64,000 nt of DNA from Hermatobates lingyangjiaoensis (GCA_026182355.1 JAPFBL010000257.1:62001-126000), one strand, 5' to 3'. Numbered from the stretch's first letter, positions 35,423 through 47,400 are shown. Made by a program: numbers and translations. The notes: generated by a model not told the origin, from the sequence alone.

Positions 35423-35882
35423 CAGGGGTGGACAACCTTTTTGAGACTGCGTGCCAAAATCAGCCAAGTCTCTGACACAAACTTTTTCCACGTGCCAACC
35501 AATTTTTTTTAGAACATATTGGTATCTCTTAAGAACTTTTTAAACGAAAAAAATTAGAAATTACCTCAGTACAGTAAATCATAGTATAAAAAAACAGAAA
35601 AAAAGTATTTAACCTTTTAAAAAAGGAAGGTGACTATGGCATAAAATCAACTTCTTTTTCTTGAGACCTCCTTAGCTTTGTAGAGCTTAAACCACCACCA
35701 GGACGTACATATACTGTCATGACATGAAAGCTTATACTCCAAGGAAAGTAGTTTTTTTTTTTGTCTGTGCTTAGGGTAACATGTGCTTGCATCTGTACTA
35801 AGGGTAACCTGTGCTCTTGTGTGTCAGAGACAAGTCATCGACGTGCCAAGTTTGGCACGCATGCCAGAGGTTGCCCACCCCG
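35423..35882. mobile_element. Short non-autonomous hAT element with 8-bp target duplication
   Basis: The left end CAGGGGTGGACAACC and the inverted right end GGTTGCCCACCCCG form terminal repeats of the hAT type. The flanks are ATCTGGAT (35415-35422) and ATCTAGAT (35883-35890), an 8-bp duplication with one change. The 460-bp interior has no open frame of note. This is a MITE-like derivative. Confidence 0.88.
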
Positions 35883-35890
35883 ATCTAGAT

Positions 35891-36359
35891 ACTATTATCT
35901 TAATATGTGAATCCTTTATTTGTTATTTCTCATGTCTTTCCTTCGTGAAATGAATAGGCAGTAAGCAGTAAGCAGTAGATTATTAATAAAACAAGATTAC
36001 TATTCGACAAGGCATGGTATAATGAAAGTAACCCAAGGCTTTGAAATAATAATTTCAATAGCTTGATGGCTTGATTACTGAAACATCTAATGTTTAAGCC
36101 CCATATATATTTAATACAAGACAGACTTCTGTCGTCATTCTTGACTACCAACTCATAGTTATCCTTGGCCTCATTTAGGTACTCCACACTGCCTTTACTT
36201 CCTTAACTCTCTACATACCTGAAAACAATCTCTTTTTGTCATTCAGGTAAATGTTTATTATAATTGCTATAAATTAAATAAAAAAAATTAAAAGAATGTA
36301 GATCTATACGATAAAACATATTTTTATAGTTTTTTTTTATAGTAATGTATTTTTTTTTA
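35891..36359. other. No gene recognised
   Basis: AT-rich DNA. An open frame on the minus strand at 35930-36187 shows no family motif. Confidence 0.3.
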
Positions 36360-36580
36360 TTGTTTAAACCGATCTCCTAGCGGGTTTAAAACGTCAGCCC
36401 TTTATGGTCTCTTTGTTTGATCGGTAATTCTACATTGGGAGTCCTAATTTTTCCTAACTATAGTGTATTTAGGGTAGGGATCTTTAACGAGTACCTGACA
36501 TCACACAGGCTCGGGATCGACGGCTTAACGTACTCTCTGAGGGACGAATAGTAATGTACCATATTACTCCAACGGATCTG
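36360..36580 (-). repeat. Interspersed repeat shared with 40690-40830, possibly SINE-related
   Basis: Shares CATTGGGAGTCCTAA, a TAGGGATCTTTAAC-like box and TTAACGTACTCTCTGAGGGA with 40710-40820. This copy lacks the tRNA-like part seen at 40860-40931. Confidence 0.45.
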
Positions 36581-36849
36581 CATGATATTTTATAATTACC
36601 CTCTGTTAATTCCAAATATATCATTGTCGTTTTTTTGCGTCTTCCTTCTTAATTACATCATTTTCAGAGGTATTGGGAGCTATTCTGTCTAAATGTTAAT
36701 AATCACTTCTCAGTGACTTCAGGTATTCTGTTCGGATAATTCCAGATTACTTTTTTCGACGCTGCTCAACAATCTAAATGTTGGAGGTGAATTATTTTAA
36801 ATGCATATAATCCTAAGTAAAATTACTTAAGTGATCATTTTATAAGATA

Positions 36850-37345
36850 AATAAGAGGACAGAAAGAAGGTGAGGAAGAAATAAAACCATAGAAACCAAA
36901 TTATAGAGACAGTCTTCCAACTGAAAATAAATAAATAAAAAATAATAAAGGTAATAATTAAAAATAAAAAGTGAAAATATACAAAAGTAAATTTAAAAAA
37001 AAATCAAAGATCTAACTTTCCAGGTGAGGAGCGGGCATAGTTACCATATTTTTTTCTCATCGGTTGCTATTTCCTTAAGTATTTGTACCTGAAAGCAGAT
37101 ATTGAATGGAAGGCAATGATTATTGACATGTATTGGAAAAGGCAGATTACTGCGCCGCTTGACGGAATCTCTATTTTCACTCATGCTGATGCTAAGCATG
37201 TTGAAGGAGAGATCAACTTGGAATCTACCGCACTGGACAAATTCCATGGAGTAGACGCAGTTTGTACTACTGCAGGAAGTATTGGAAGGAATTTGATAAC
37301 TGTTATTGAGGTTGTGAAAGAAAGGTTCAGGATTGACAATTAGGC
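36850..37345 (-). pseudogene. Penelope-like element, old C-terminal fragment
   Basis: The minus strand reads VNPEPFFHNLNNSYQIPSNT, SCSSTNCVYSMEFVQCGRFQ, LSFNMLSISMSE.., then LPFNICFQVQILKEI. It aligns block by block with the family A C-terminus (VNPNPSFDSPLHHSSYPVQV, CTSSNCVYRLDCTQCDSFYV, LSFNDCFRVQILKQI). It is followed by an A/T-rich 3' untranslated region. Divergence is greater than for the 52-60 kb copies. The frame is open for about 70 codons. Confidence 0.75.
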
Positions 37346-38266
37346 AGGTGAGACAACGTCATTGTTGCATTACTCCGCGATTACTAACGGTCCTAGAAGT
37401 AATGGTAGTTCTGTGAGAACATACCTCGACCGAACTCTTATGAATCCTTAAACTGTAAGGTGGTAGGTAAGCCGCCTTACCCTATCTATTCTAGACATTC
37501 TTCTGGCTCCGATGCCAGATCTACAGTGAAACATCTTTTAGCGTTTTCATGAAATCTCCAAGATTTCCTCTGTCTTTTGTGGAAGAAGTGTTTCATTTGT
37601 AAGTTTGCACGAAAGAAAGAAACACTTCTTATAATGACTATTATGATAACTTTTCAAAATATTTACCAATGCGAAAATTACATTTTTTTTATCATGCATG
37701 TGTTTTAATCTTTGAAGAGTGTTTTTTCCATGTTGGACTTCTGGTCTAGGAAGATAAAGCTGAATTGATGAGTAATTATTTTTAAAAATTTATATTTTAG
37801 ATTTGTAAGGAATTCAGTTAGATTTCATAGCAGCAGTTAACTGGATTATAATAAAAAAGTTTTAGTTATTATAAACTGCACTTGAAAATATTAAATTTTG
37901 GTACATTGTTTCAAGGTGATTAAAGGATTAGTTATGTTCTTGTCTGAGTCACTTCATAAACATTTGATCATTACATAAAACATAAGATAGAATTAACAGT
38001 TGAGTATACTAATACTGCTAAATATTAACTATTAATGCGTGATTTAAAGTTAAAGATTAGCGTTGGTCAAGAGGAACAGCAAGGATTAGGCAGGCAAGGG
38101 ATGGACTAGTCGCCTCATTCAGACTGATTCGCCTGTAAGGGACAACAGAGCTGTCAACCCTACTCACTCTCTCAGTGCAAACAACATTTAATAGGTTTCA
38201 TTTTATGCTTGGGGATGAGTACAAAAAAGAGGTATTTGTTTTATAGGATAATATGATACATTATAT
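37346..38266. other. No gene recognised
   Basis: Mostly AT-rich DNA between the PLE fragment and the mariner element. Confidence 0.3.
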
Positions 38267-39594
38267 ACGTAGGCCATCCGGAAAGTAGTACCCGTTTGTG
38301 CCGTGTGGAGCGCTGATGAGTAGAGTAGCCGCCGGACAAGTTGCAACACGTTCAGTTCTGTTTCAGCTGTCTGTGTGCTAAGTTACTGGTCGCTGGTACT
38401 TCTGGGTTTTTTTCTGTGAGTGTTTATAATGTTCAAGAAAATAGAGAACGCCGCCAGTTGTGAAATTAGAGCTGTGATTAGGTTTCTTAACGCAAGAAAT
38501 GTGAAACCTTGCGATATTCATCGTCAATTGAAGGAGGTGTATGGAGACAATGTTATGGATGAGTCATCTGTTCGGCGCTGGTGTCGTAATTTCAGCTTGG
38601 GCAGAGAGAGCACCCATGATGACGAGCGTTCCGGACGGCCGTCAGTCATTACGCACGAACTGGTGAGTTCAATTAACGAATTCGTGAAGGCTGATCGGCG
38701 CGTAACAATTGATGATATCAGTGAAAATTTCAGTAATGTTTCACGAACAGTTATTCATGAAATTGTTAAGGACCACCTGCATTATGCAAAAATTTGCGCA
38801 AGGTGGGTTCCTCGCATGCTTATTGACGAACACAAATCCACCCGTATGGCTGCAGCAGTGACGTTTTTGGAACGTTACTCTCGTGATGGAGACTCTTTCT
38901 TGACTCGCATTGTCACTGGTGACGAGACATGGGTTTGTTATGCAACACCTACGAGTAAAAGACAATCAATGGAGTGGCGTCATGCTCATTCACCCAACAA
39001 GCCAAAAAAATTCAAAACGGTAATGTCTACCCGTAAAGTTATGGCAACCGTTTTCTGGGATCGACGAGGTGTACTGCTCATTGACTTCATGACCCGTGGA
39101 GACACTATAAATGCCAATGCATATTGTGAGACATTGAAGAAATTACGGCGAGCAATTCAAAATCGACGGCGAGGTTTGTTGTCTAGCGGCGTCATTCTTC
39201 TCCACGACAATGCCAGGCCTCATACAGCTCGGATAACACAACAACTTGTGCAACAATTCAAATGGGAAACTTTTAACCATCCACCCTATAGCCCAGACTT
39301 GGCACCCTCAGATTTTCATCTGTTTACAAAACTGAAGAATTTTTTAGCAGGAACGAAATTTGAAAGTGATTAAGAACTGAAATCAGCTGTGACTACGTAT
39401 CTAAATACACTGGCGGCAGAGGAGTACGAAGCTGGGATACAAAAACTCGTCACACGTTACGACAAATGCTTAAATTTGCAAGGTGACTATGTGGAGAAGT
39501 AGTTTAAAGTATGTTCTTTACAAATAAAACATTATTATTTGTTAAAATGCTGTCGTTTTTATTTTATTCCAAAACGGGTACTACTTTCCGGATG
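38267..39594 (+). mobile_element. mariner transposon, both terminal repeats and TA duplication
   Basis: The termini read TA-CGTAGGCCATCCGGAAAG and, inverted, TA-CGAGGGCCATCCGGAAAG. They match over about 30 bp (through AGTAGTACCCGTTT) and are flanked by the TA target duplication expected of Tc1/mariner elements. The element is about 1.33 kb, the normal size for mariner, and is filled by one transposase frame. The terminal mismatch near the ends (TAGG versus AGGG) is slight. Confidence 0.93.
38429..39373 (+). pseudogene. mariner transposase, one premature stop
   Basis: The transposase cuts and pastes the element. The first ATG is at 38429. The N-terminus has the paired HTH region (RAVIRFLNARNVKPCDIHRQ, then SVRRWCRNF and DDERSGRPS). 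The catalytic triad is D165 (VTGDETW), D260 (LLHDNARPHTA) and D295 (SPDLAPSDFHLF), spaced D34D as in mariner. The YSPDLAPSD motif is intact. A TAA at 39371-39373 interrupts the protein after KFESD. Beyond it the same frame continues without a break for 42 codons (ELKSAVTTYLNTLAAEEYEA ... GDYVEK) to TAG at 39500-39502. The unbroken length would be about 357 residues, the usual mariner size, so only this one change visibly disables it. Confidence 0.93.
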
Positions 39595-39969
39595 GCCCTC
39601 GTAGTTTGTATACTACTTTTGTTTTGGCTTAAAGAGTAGAATATCCAAAAAGGTAATATTTACATTTATTATAATAAATTTGGACTGCGACCAAATTAAC
39701 ATTTTTTTTTGAATGAAATATCTTTTTGATTTTTGTTATTAAATTTCATTTTTATTAAAATGTTCGAATTACTAGTAAGGATAAAAATGATCAGAAGTAC
39801 ATAGTAGATAGCTTCTATGTTAACTTAGTCATTTAGCGTAATTTAAAAGCTGTATGTGTATTACAGACTACAAAGTGATAACACTTGAGGGTGTGGATCA
39901 CTGTGCCAGTATAATTTAATTCCAGCTTTTACTAATTAATTGAATTAATTAATTGAATCTTGTTTAGTG
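39595..39969. other. No gene recognised
   Basis: AT-rich DNA after the mariner element. Confidence 0.3.
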
Positions 39970-40304
39970 GTACGGCTCTATTTTCCTCTCTCTTTCTCCT
40001 TTCTCTCTCTCTCTCTCTCTCGCAAACACACACACGCACACGCACATGTACATTTCCTATTCATATTGTGGTTCATATTGTAATTTTACGCTAGTGCCAC
40101 CCTCATCGTCGACTCTTCATTGCTTCACTCGCGTTCCTTCCTTCGACGTGGGGAGATCTCTCTCACTTCGTCCTCTCTAGTCTTCTCCTGATGACGAACA
40201 AATTTCAAAATATTGAATATAATAAGTCTGTATTTTAACTTTTTTCTGTCTCGTGTTTTGAATAATTTAAAATTTTATTGTCCGTTTGGACCGTTTCTTC
40301 AATT
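39970..40304 (+). mobile_element. Penelope-like element, 3' tail only
   Basis: CTCCTGATGACGAACAAATTTCAAAATAT at 40186-40214 is a decayed tail motif. It is followed near 40280 by GTCCGTTTGGACCGTTTCTT, matching the GTCCGCTGGACCGTTTCTT end of family A copies (for example 61006-61024). It ends near TA-rich DNA at 40305-40335. CT and CA simple repeats lie at about 40003-40048. Confidence 0.55.
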
Positions 40305-40599
40305 TAGTATATATATAAATATATATATATTTATATAACATGTTTATTATATTTATTAGGTTCCACTGAAAGCAGAAAATTCAAAAAGAGTTGTGATTTG
40401 GGTATTTACTTGTTCCCATTTTGTTGTATATATATATGTGAGTTGCTCATATGAGTGAATTTATTTGATTTTTAAAACGAAATTATATTATGACTTACAA
40501 GAAATACTAAAAGAAATCATAATGTGCTAAAATACAACCATTATATTATCACTAGTTTAAAAATATAACTTTCTTACACTTTACAAGTCGGGTTGGATT

Positions 40600-40935
40600 G
40601 ATGGGGGGTGAAGTTTAGACTTAACAGTTAGGTTTGGTTAGGCTACTGTGGTCGTCCCACGAGGGAAAAATATATAGGCCAAGGATACCAAACAATGGAC
40701 ATTCTTCATTGGGAGTCCTAAATTTTACTTAATTCAATTAGATTTGGAATAGAGATATTTAACTCATATCGTTCAAGTTCGGGCGGGACCTTAACGTGCT
40801 CTCCGAGGGATGACGTGCTTAGATTTTTTTTCACCTCCCGTATGAATAAATCCAGGGTCAGATAGGCTATCGAAAAGTCCAGAGGTAAAACACCTAAGCG
40901 ACTGGGCTACCATGGCTCCCGACTTAACAGTTATT
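40600..40935 (-). repeat. Possible tRNA-derived SINE
   Basis: The minus strand begins near 40931 with GGGAGCCATGGTAGCCCAGT, then CGCTTAGG, an A-box-like stretch (40893-40909), followed by TTTTCGATAGCC (40865-40876), B-box-like. The following part shares several boxes with 36360-36580. Box matches are imperfect and no target duplication was found. Confidence 0.4.
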
Positions 40936-42442
40936 CACTACTAACGGTAATAGTGATGACGTCATACGACAGTAGAACGAAACAAACTGAAATGAACTCA
41001 AGGAAAACAAACCTATCTCTTTTGCGAATAATTTATTAATTTATTAAACAAATTACACGGCATTCCCTGCTTGCTCTGAGGAGTACTAACATTTTAAGAA
41101 TATTGATTAGACAACTGGAATCATTAATCATAATTTCTTTAAAGCCATAATTATTCTAAATAGTGAGTGGTATACAAAGACATTTCTGAAAAATGAAACG
41201 CTTTATAAAGCGTAATTGCATGGATACATTTTAGTAGAGTCAGAATTGTGTTCTCAGACAAACCAATCCACTTATAAAGTTCCGCCTGAAAGTTAAATGT
41301 TTCTAACATGAAACAAACTTTTCAAATCATTGAAATGCTTTTCAAAATACCTGATAACAAACTATTGCAAACAAAACATTTTTATCGATTAGTCAATTGC
41401 CTTGAATGACATTTTTTTTTGTTAATGGAATATGTCAGGTTGTTGTGTGGTACTAATTAATTATTAGCTTAGAAAACAATTGAAATACTATTTTCTACTT
41501 CCACTAAGCTTAATAACTAATGAATGATAGTTTTAATTAAATCAACTACCGGATTATTTTTGTTAATCAACGACTCTTGGCTTCAGCCTATAAGCAGTCT
41601 GATTTTATTTAATAATTTATATAAAGTTTTTCAAATATTCTGATAGATTGATTTGAACTTAGTGGAACTGGAATGATGGATTTTTTTATCTTTCTCAACG
41701 TTGGTGTTAAATATCAAACACACTGTGGTTAAATGATATGCCCAGCTAAGTGAAATTACAAGAGCCTTTGAACTACAAGGCCTTGTAAAATATAAACCAT
41801 CTGGTAACCATACTCTCCCCTAACGAGTGTAGTTATTTCTCCATTTGATGAATTCTTAGTCGCAGAAGCTAATAAATATTTCTAATAACTTTATGAATAT
41901 CTAAGTTAAAAGCTTACTTTTTTTTAACAAATTCTACTAACAGTTTTATATTTTTACTCTCATGCCTCTACCATATTTATTCTTCAATGTAAATCAAATA
42001 TCCTGGTTTTACTGAACTGTTTCTCTTCATAGCTGCATGACGTCTCATTTCTTAAAATTTTCAAGAATGAAAAATTTAGCCTTAGCAACCAAGGTTTCTG
42101 CACCAAAAAATAGATATTTATTTCCTTCAATCAACCTTACTGCTACAACAGTTATCATACTACAATAAGCTATTACTATTAATAAAATAATACACCTAAT
42201 ATTTTTCCATTTAATACAATTATTTTGACACCAATCAAGGTGGATGCAAAATCATGCAATACATTTACCACAAAAAAATATATGGGCTTTTTATTCAAAG
42301 AAAAATATCATTCTTTTGGTCAATAACAACCGCAATTATTCATTGACAAACAGACTTTTAAATTTTGAAAAGAGTAAGCGTAGTTGTCTCGTAAAACTTT
42401 AGTTTGCTTGTCTGGGAAAGAATTACTTAGTATTTAGACAAT
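40936..42442. other. No gene recognised
   Basis: AT-rich DNA without motifs I can name. Confidence 0.3.
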
Positions 42443-42451
42443 AAATCACGC

Positions 42452-43509
42452 GGGTCTAGGATGATTTGTCTAAAACAATTTGTCTAAAATACAATTTGTC
42501 TAAATCAATTTGTCTAAAACAATTTGTCTAAATCAATTTGTCTAAAGGACGATTTATCTATAAACAATTTGTCTAAAATCCAATTTGTCTAAAAACTAAC
42601 AATTTAGTAGTGAATAAGAAAAAGAGACAGTAATTGGTGTATAATATTCAACTATACCTTCCGATCCATGTGTCCAACAGACACATTCCCAATAGACGGA
42701 ATGGTCGACGTCCTCAAATTTTTCGTCATGGTATATGGAATATGTATTCTAGAGTGCTTGATAATTTACCTAAAACTAACAATTCGGTCGAAGGATGGCA
42801 CCGTAGATTTGAAACTGAAGTAGGTGCGCATGATCACAACATATGGAGGTTTATAAAATGTCTACAAAAGGAACAAGCTTACAATTAGGTCCAGATTGAA
42901 CAGTATGTTGCTGGAGTAGAGCCAGAACCACCAAGGAAACGTTACCTAGATGCCGCAAAACGAATAAAGAGACTCGTTGAAGCATTTAATGCAGACAATA
43001 TAGTTGAATACATCCGGGGAATTGCCCACAATTTATCCTAGATTAACTTGGTTGACTTTTTATATTACTGGAGACTCGAATCATATCGGCAGTAAGCCTA
43101 ACATAAATCCCCATAGATTAAATCAAAATTTTTGATGCAAAAGATTAGGATAAGATTTAGCTGATTCAGGCCAAGAAGTATATGGCTTTTAATCCGGTCA
43201 GCGGAGACCTTTGAGAAATATGACCTTTATTCCTTTAGAGTTAAAGTCAAGTTAAAGATCCACTACCACCTGGACTGTACTAATACTGTGACCTTGGACC
43301 GTATGGTCACTCACTTGGTTACTGAAATTATATCGGATAATCTTTTGAGAAGGATTTGAAGAATATAATCTGTAAGCCCCCTTATTTACCAGATTTCCTT
43401 CTAATTATTAGTTTTGTGTACTGTATTTTTTTTCTTTGTAATGTACTTACATTATTTATCAAAATTTTTGTTATTTTTGTAGTTGTTTCTATTATTATTA
43501 TTATTCATG

Positions 43510-43587
<78 letters not shown>

Positions 43588-43841
43588 TAATTATTATCAT
43601 CGCTACCACTACTGTATGTTTATTTCATTATTTACAAGTATCATATTGTTCAAACGTATGTGGCATTCAAAATTTCGCCATGTTAACTTTTTATCTTAAA
43701 GTTTTAGACAAATTGTATTTTAGACAAATTGATTTAGACAAATTGTTTTAGACAAATTGATTTAGACAAATTGATTTAGACAAATTGATTTAGACAAATT
43801 GTATTTTAGACCAATTGTTTTAGACAAACTCGCCTGTTACC
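42452..43841 (+). mobile_element. MULE (Mutator-like) derivative with minisatellite termini and 9-bp target duplication
   Basis: The element is flanked by AAATCACGC on both sides (42443-42451 and 43842-43850). Its ends are arrays of about nine units of AATTTGTCTAAA (42470-42600) and the inverted form TTTAGACAAATT (43701-43832). The outermost ends GGGTCTAGGATGATTTGTCT and, inverted, GGTAACAGGCGAGTTTGTCT are a weak inverted repeat. A 9-bp duplication and a transposase piece of MULE type both support Mutator. Between coding region and right array lies an (AGT)n microsatellite at 43509-43586. At 1390 bp it is a deletion derivative. Confidence 0.85.
42634..43041 (+). pseudogene. MULE transposase C-terminal fragment
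   Basis: The open frame reads RRNGRRPQIFRHGIWNMYSR, VLDNLPKTNNSVEGWHRRFE, then IWRFIKCLQKEQAYN, a TAG at 42886-42888, and continues in the same frame IEQYVAGVEPEPPRKRYLDA, AKRIKRLVEAFN and a final IRGIAHNLS with stop at 43039-43041. The TNNSVEGWH motif and the IAHNLS ending are typical of the C-terminus of MULE transposases found in invertebrate genomes, often with FLYWCH zinc fingers. The catalytic core is missing. Confidence 0.75.
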
Positions 43842-43850
43842 AAATCACGC

Positions 43851-44402
43851 AATTAGATCATTTATCATTGCATTGAATTAACAGATACACAGTTTCTACT
43901 GGTTACTGGTATTAATTACGAAGCTGTGATTAATACTGCGAGTATCTGAGAGACTGAGAGATAGTTTTCCCAAACACGTGGTCACATTTCTTTTTCTTTA
44001 GTTATAACTCTCAAATTATTCTCTCTCACTCTTTATTGTTTTTGAGTCCTACCTCTTCAAAACAGTATAAACAATTATGACATGAACACATATTTTAATC
44101 AATGCAGTGATATATATAATGACATGTTTTAATGAATGAAAATAAATTCATTCTTTTAGCCAGAACTCAGCCTTTATGAACCAAATTGATCAAAAACATA
44201 TAGTATGCCTCAATTAAATTGTTCATAAAATTAAATTGAACATAGAGTTAGATAACCCCTTTCAGAGTTTAAGTGCAATAAAAGAGGGTATTCTTTTAGC
44301 TGGAAATGACAGTAGAAGAAGGAGTTACACAACCCAAGCGATTCGTGAAGGTCTCTCGGGAGCACCAACAATCGAGATGGAGGGTTGTGGAGTAGATGGA
44401 GG
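43851..44402. other. Mostly no gene recognised; possible 3' UTR of the minus-strand exon
   Basis: The part from 44402 down to about 44230 follows the stop of the putative exon at 44403. Another minus-strand frame remains open to 44231 but looks less protein-like than the one annotated. Confidence 0.3.
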
Positions 44403-44638
44403 TCAGTCGGGATGATAGTAACAATGGACATGAAGAAGGTATCCAATGGCACAAAGAGTGAGCAGGTCAAGGGCCAAGATGAGTCCTGCAAGAGCGGACA
44501 GCTGAGGAGTCTGGCTGGTAAGAGCTGAGGCAGCGATAGGGACGAGAATTGCATGAAGAGCGGTGGCTGTGGCCCACAGAGCGGCAGCACCTGCTGCTCC
44601 TCCGCAGTCTCCTCCACGCCCACGATGGATACTCACAC
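44403..44638 (-). CDS. Putative terminal exon of an unknown multi-pass membrane protein
   Basis: The minus strand has an acceptor GAATGCCTGTTTCAG ending at 44639, then an exon starting with two codon bases. It reads VSIHRGRGGDCGGAAGAAAL, a hydrophobic stretch WATATALHAILVPIAASAL, a short polar link, a second hydrophobic stretch LSALAGLILALDLLTLCAIG, then YLLHVHCYYHPD and stop (44403-44405). G+C content is clearly higher than the surrounding DNA. Two likely membrane spans and a short tail suggest the C-terminal half of a four-span protein. I do not recognise the family, and the upstream exon was not found. An overlapping frame (44623-44231) is longer but lacks protein-like features. Confidence 0.45.
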
Positions 44639-44659
44639 CTGAAACAGGCATTCTTCATT

Positions 44660-46675
44660 GTCTACGACTAGTTACCGATGCAGTTATTATATTTATCAGA
44701 AGTAAGGATATCTAATTCAGTGACTGACAAAAGTTTCAGAGCAGGGCAGCCTCAATGGGATCTGAACACAATATTAAAGTCAAAGAGATGTAACTTTCGA
44801 AATTGGGATCTACCATCTGAGATAACGCAATATATATAGACAGATTGAAAATAAAGACAAACAAATTCGCAATCCAGCACATTTAACTGTTCGAAAAATG
44901 TATTTGTTTATAACTTTTATTGGTTTCACTAAACACAAACATATGGATAATTCCCTAATTATTTTTTGGACTTCTGCCAACCATATAGTTCTTTATAGAA
45001 GGTTGTATATTCTATATCTGACCAAATATATGCTTGATAATATTATTTTATTTTTAAATTTTCTTTTAATACCAAGAAGCACAAAGAGAAAAAAGTATGG
45101 TATTAAAAAGCAACAAGCGTAGGACAACCTTTATTGAAGTAATTATGGGTCACCACGAGCAGAAAAGTTGAAAATAGATATACGTTATTAATGTTTAAAC
45201 ACGTACATGTACACCCAAGCACTCACACACACACACACACACGCACACGCACACACACACACACTCAAACAGACAAGCAACGTGCGCACGCATACACATT
45301 GCTCTCTGAATGAAAGAACTAAAAAAAATATGTCAAATGAAATAAACAAAAAGAAGATAATCACTAATGTTTATTTATAATATTCCCTCCATGTCATCTA
45401 CATTTAAGTTTCGTTAAAGGTATGGAAGTAGCCAGGCAAACAAACAGTTACAAATGAAGGAAAAACAATGAAGGAAGAATGAGTATATTTATAAAAGTTA
45501 TTAATACGGAAAAATTAATGTAAAAGCCATAACAAACATTTCAGTTTAAAAAAACATGAATAGCAAACAGAAAAGGTTATCTGATTGAATTAAAATTTCT
45601 TACAAGTCACATAAACACTTATTCACAAGTTGAACAAGATGGTACTTAATGATAGTACCATATTTAAAAAGACATATTATAAATCGAACCTTTAGACTTG
45701 TTTCGAAGCAATGAGAGTTAAAACAGTTGACAGGATTTATCAGGTAGACCATTAACTCATACCTATGACGTCTATTTGTGCTGAGGCTCTGTTAGGAAGG
45801 CATCTTACCGACTTACATTAGTCACTCCTAGAGTAATCCAAAAAACAATCATAGTTACTGCAAGTAGAGGAGCAAACATAGTTAGCAGATTAATTCAAGT
45901 TACTGATGAGGGAGGAGGTTTGACGGGGTTGATAATAGTGCATGGGAGGCAGTGTGTCGTTCGAACAGGTCAGAGACTAATAACCAATATGCTCAAATCG
46001 ACTCCATATTTTCATTTAAGGAAAAAAAGGTAATGAAATTAAGGAGCCTTTAATTAGTTATTAGAAGTGTATTTGTAAGTTTATTAGAGCTGGATGGGAG
46101 AGTGAAATGCACACACATGCATGTGTGCATGTGTAAATACCTACGGTTTTTACGTTTTTTACGTACTTATAGGTAAAAAACGTGCTTTTTTTTTAATATA
46201 GTGGCTAATTTGTTACGAGGCTATAACAAAGGAGGTACTGTCACAATCATGAACAACATGAAGTGAATAAAATATGCACGTGTCCTTGGACCTTTTACCG
46301 CTTAAATATGTTAGAAGCTATTCAAGTAAAGTGTGCTAGCCTCTCTCAGCTTATTTCATATTATATACGCCCCTTCGGGACTAGAAGTCAGTACTTAATT
46401 CCTCTACTCTACTCTATCTTGGTGTACTAGCTAATGTTTAATGATATACCTTGCTTTTAAATTACAAACAAACAGATATAAATATTACATCTTTACTAAT
46501 GGATAAAAAAAGTATGATTCTTTAGAATATTTTAAAGGGATTAACAAAATAATAAGAAATTAAACTGAACATACGTATATAGTCAAACAATTAGGTAATC
46601 AGTCAATTTTTCATAATACTTATTCAGTTTTAATTATAACCTTCTTCATAAAAAGAAGTATTCAATTTTAACATT
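44660..46675. other. No gene recognised; CA microsatellite
   Basis: A CA repeat lies at about 45226-45262. The remaining DNA shows no recognisable genes. Confidence 0.3.
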
Positions 46676-47400
46676 CCTATAAGTAAAGTATAGAAATCAT
46701 GAAAAAGTTCGATCTCGAAATTTTAACCGATTTACTTGTTTTGAAGTCATCCAAGTCCTGTTTTGACGACTTTTCGATGATACCTGTGTATTTGCTACAG
46801 TTTGTAGGCATGCTACAGATTACATCTTTGGATAGATGAAATTCTTAGTTTAGCCTTATAGTATAGATCTGCCCTACAGATTTCGGGCAACATTGCATCA
46901 TGAAAAAGTCACTTTTTTGGCAAAATAGGATTTCAGACCATTTTTTTTCTCCTAAAATACTGACTATAGAGCGTTGAATTTTTTAGATTATTATGAAATA
47001 GGCAAAAGTAATAACTGAGTAAAACCTCAGATTATAAAGGAATCAGAAAGGTAATTTTTGTAGTTAAATATAAACATTTTGACTTATAATTAAAAGCTTT
47101 TTTGATACGGTACAGGCCACACCATTTGAGGGATCATAATTAAATAGAAACCAAAAATAGTACCCTTTGAGTAGATACTATTTCGTTAAAATTATATGGG
47201 CGGAAAGGGGCGTTATGGTACATTATATGATTATAGAATTTTTTTTACTCTAAACGGTAAACCATAGAAGCATAAAATTTTCTGAAAAAAAATAACCCAA
47301 AATTAGTAAATAATAACCAAAATTTTGAGAAATTGTGACCGCTGTAAACGGCAATATAGCTTAAAAACTGAAAATTGAACTTGGAATAACAGTCAATCTG
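46676..47400 (+). repeat. Interspersed repeat X, copy X3
   Basis: Begins TATAAGTAAAGTATAGAAAT, then GATCTCGAAATTTTAACC, as in X1 and X2. Further shared boxes are AAGTCACTTTTTTGGC (X1 4281 region) and TTAAAAACTGAAAATTGAAC (X2 15795 region). The right end was not determined. Confidence 0.5.

Noticed and set aside
42470..42600. CRISPR-like array of 12-base repeats with short spacers
   Set aside because: Spacers are 2-5 bases, the array recurs inverted at 43701-43832, and a 9-bp target duplication encloses both. It is the terminal region of a MULE element in eukaryotic DNA.
43356..43751. 131-codon open frame with a poly-Ser run
   Set aside because: The Ser run is the (AGT)n microsatellite, and the frame has no other support.
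44231..44623. 130-codon open frame on the minus strand overlapping the putative membrane exon
   Set aside because: It extends into likely 3' untranslated DNA, lacks domains, and is out of frame with the exon that follows the strong acceptor.
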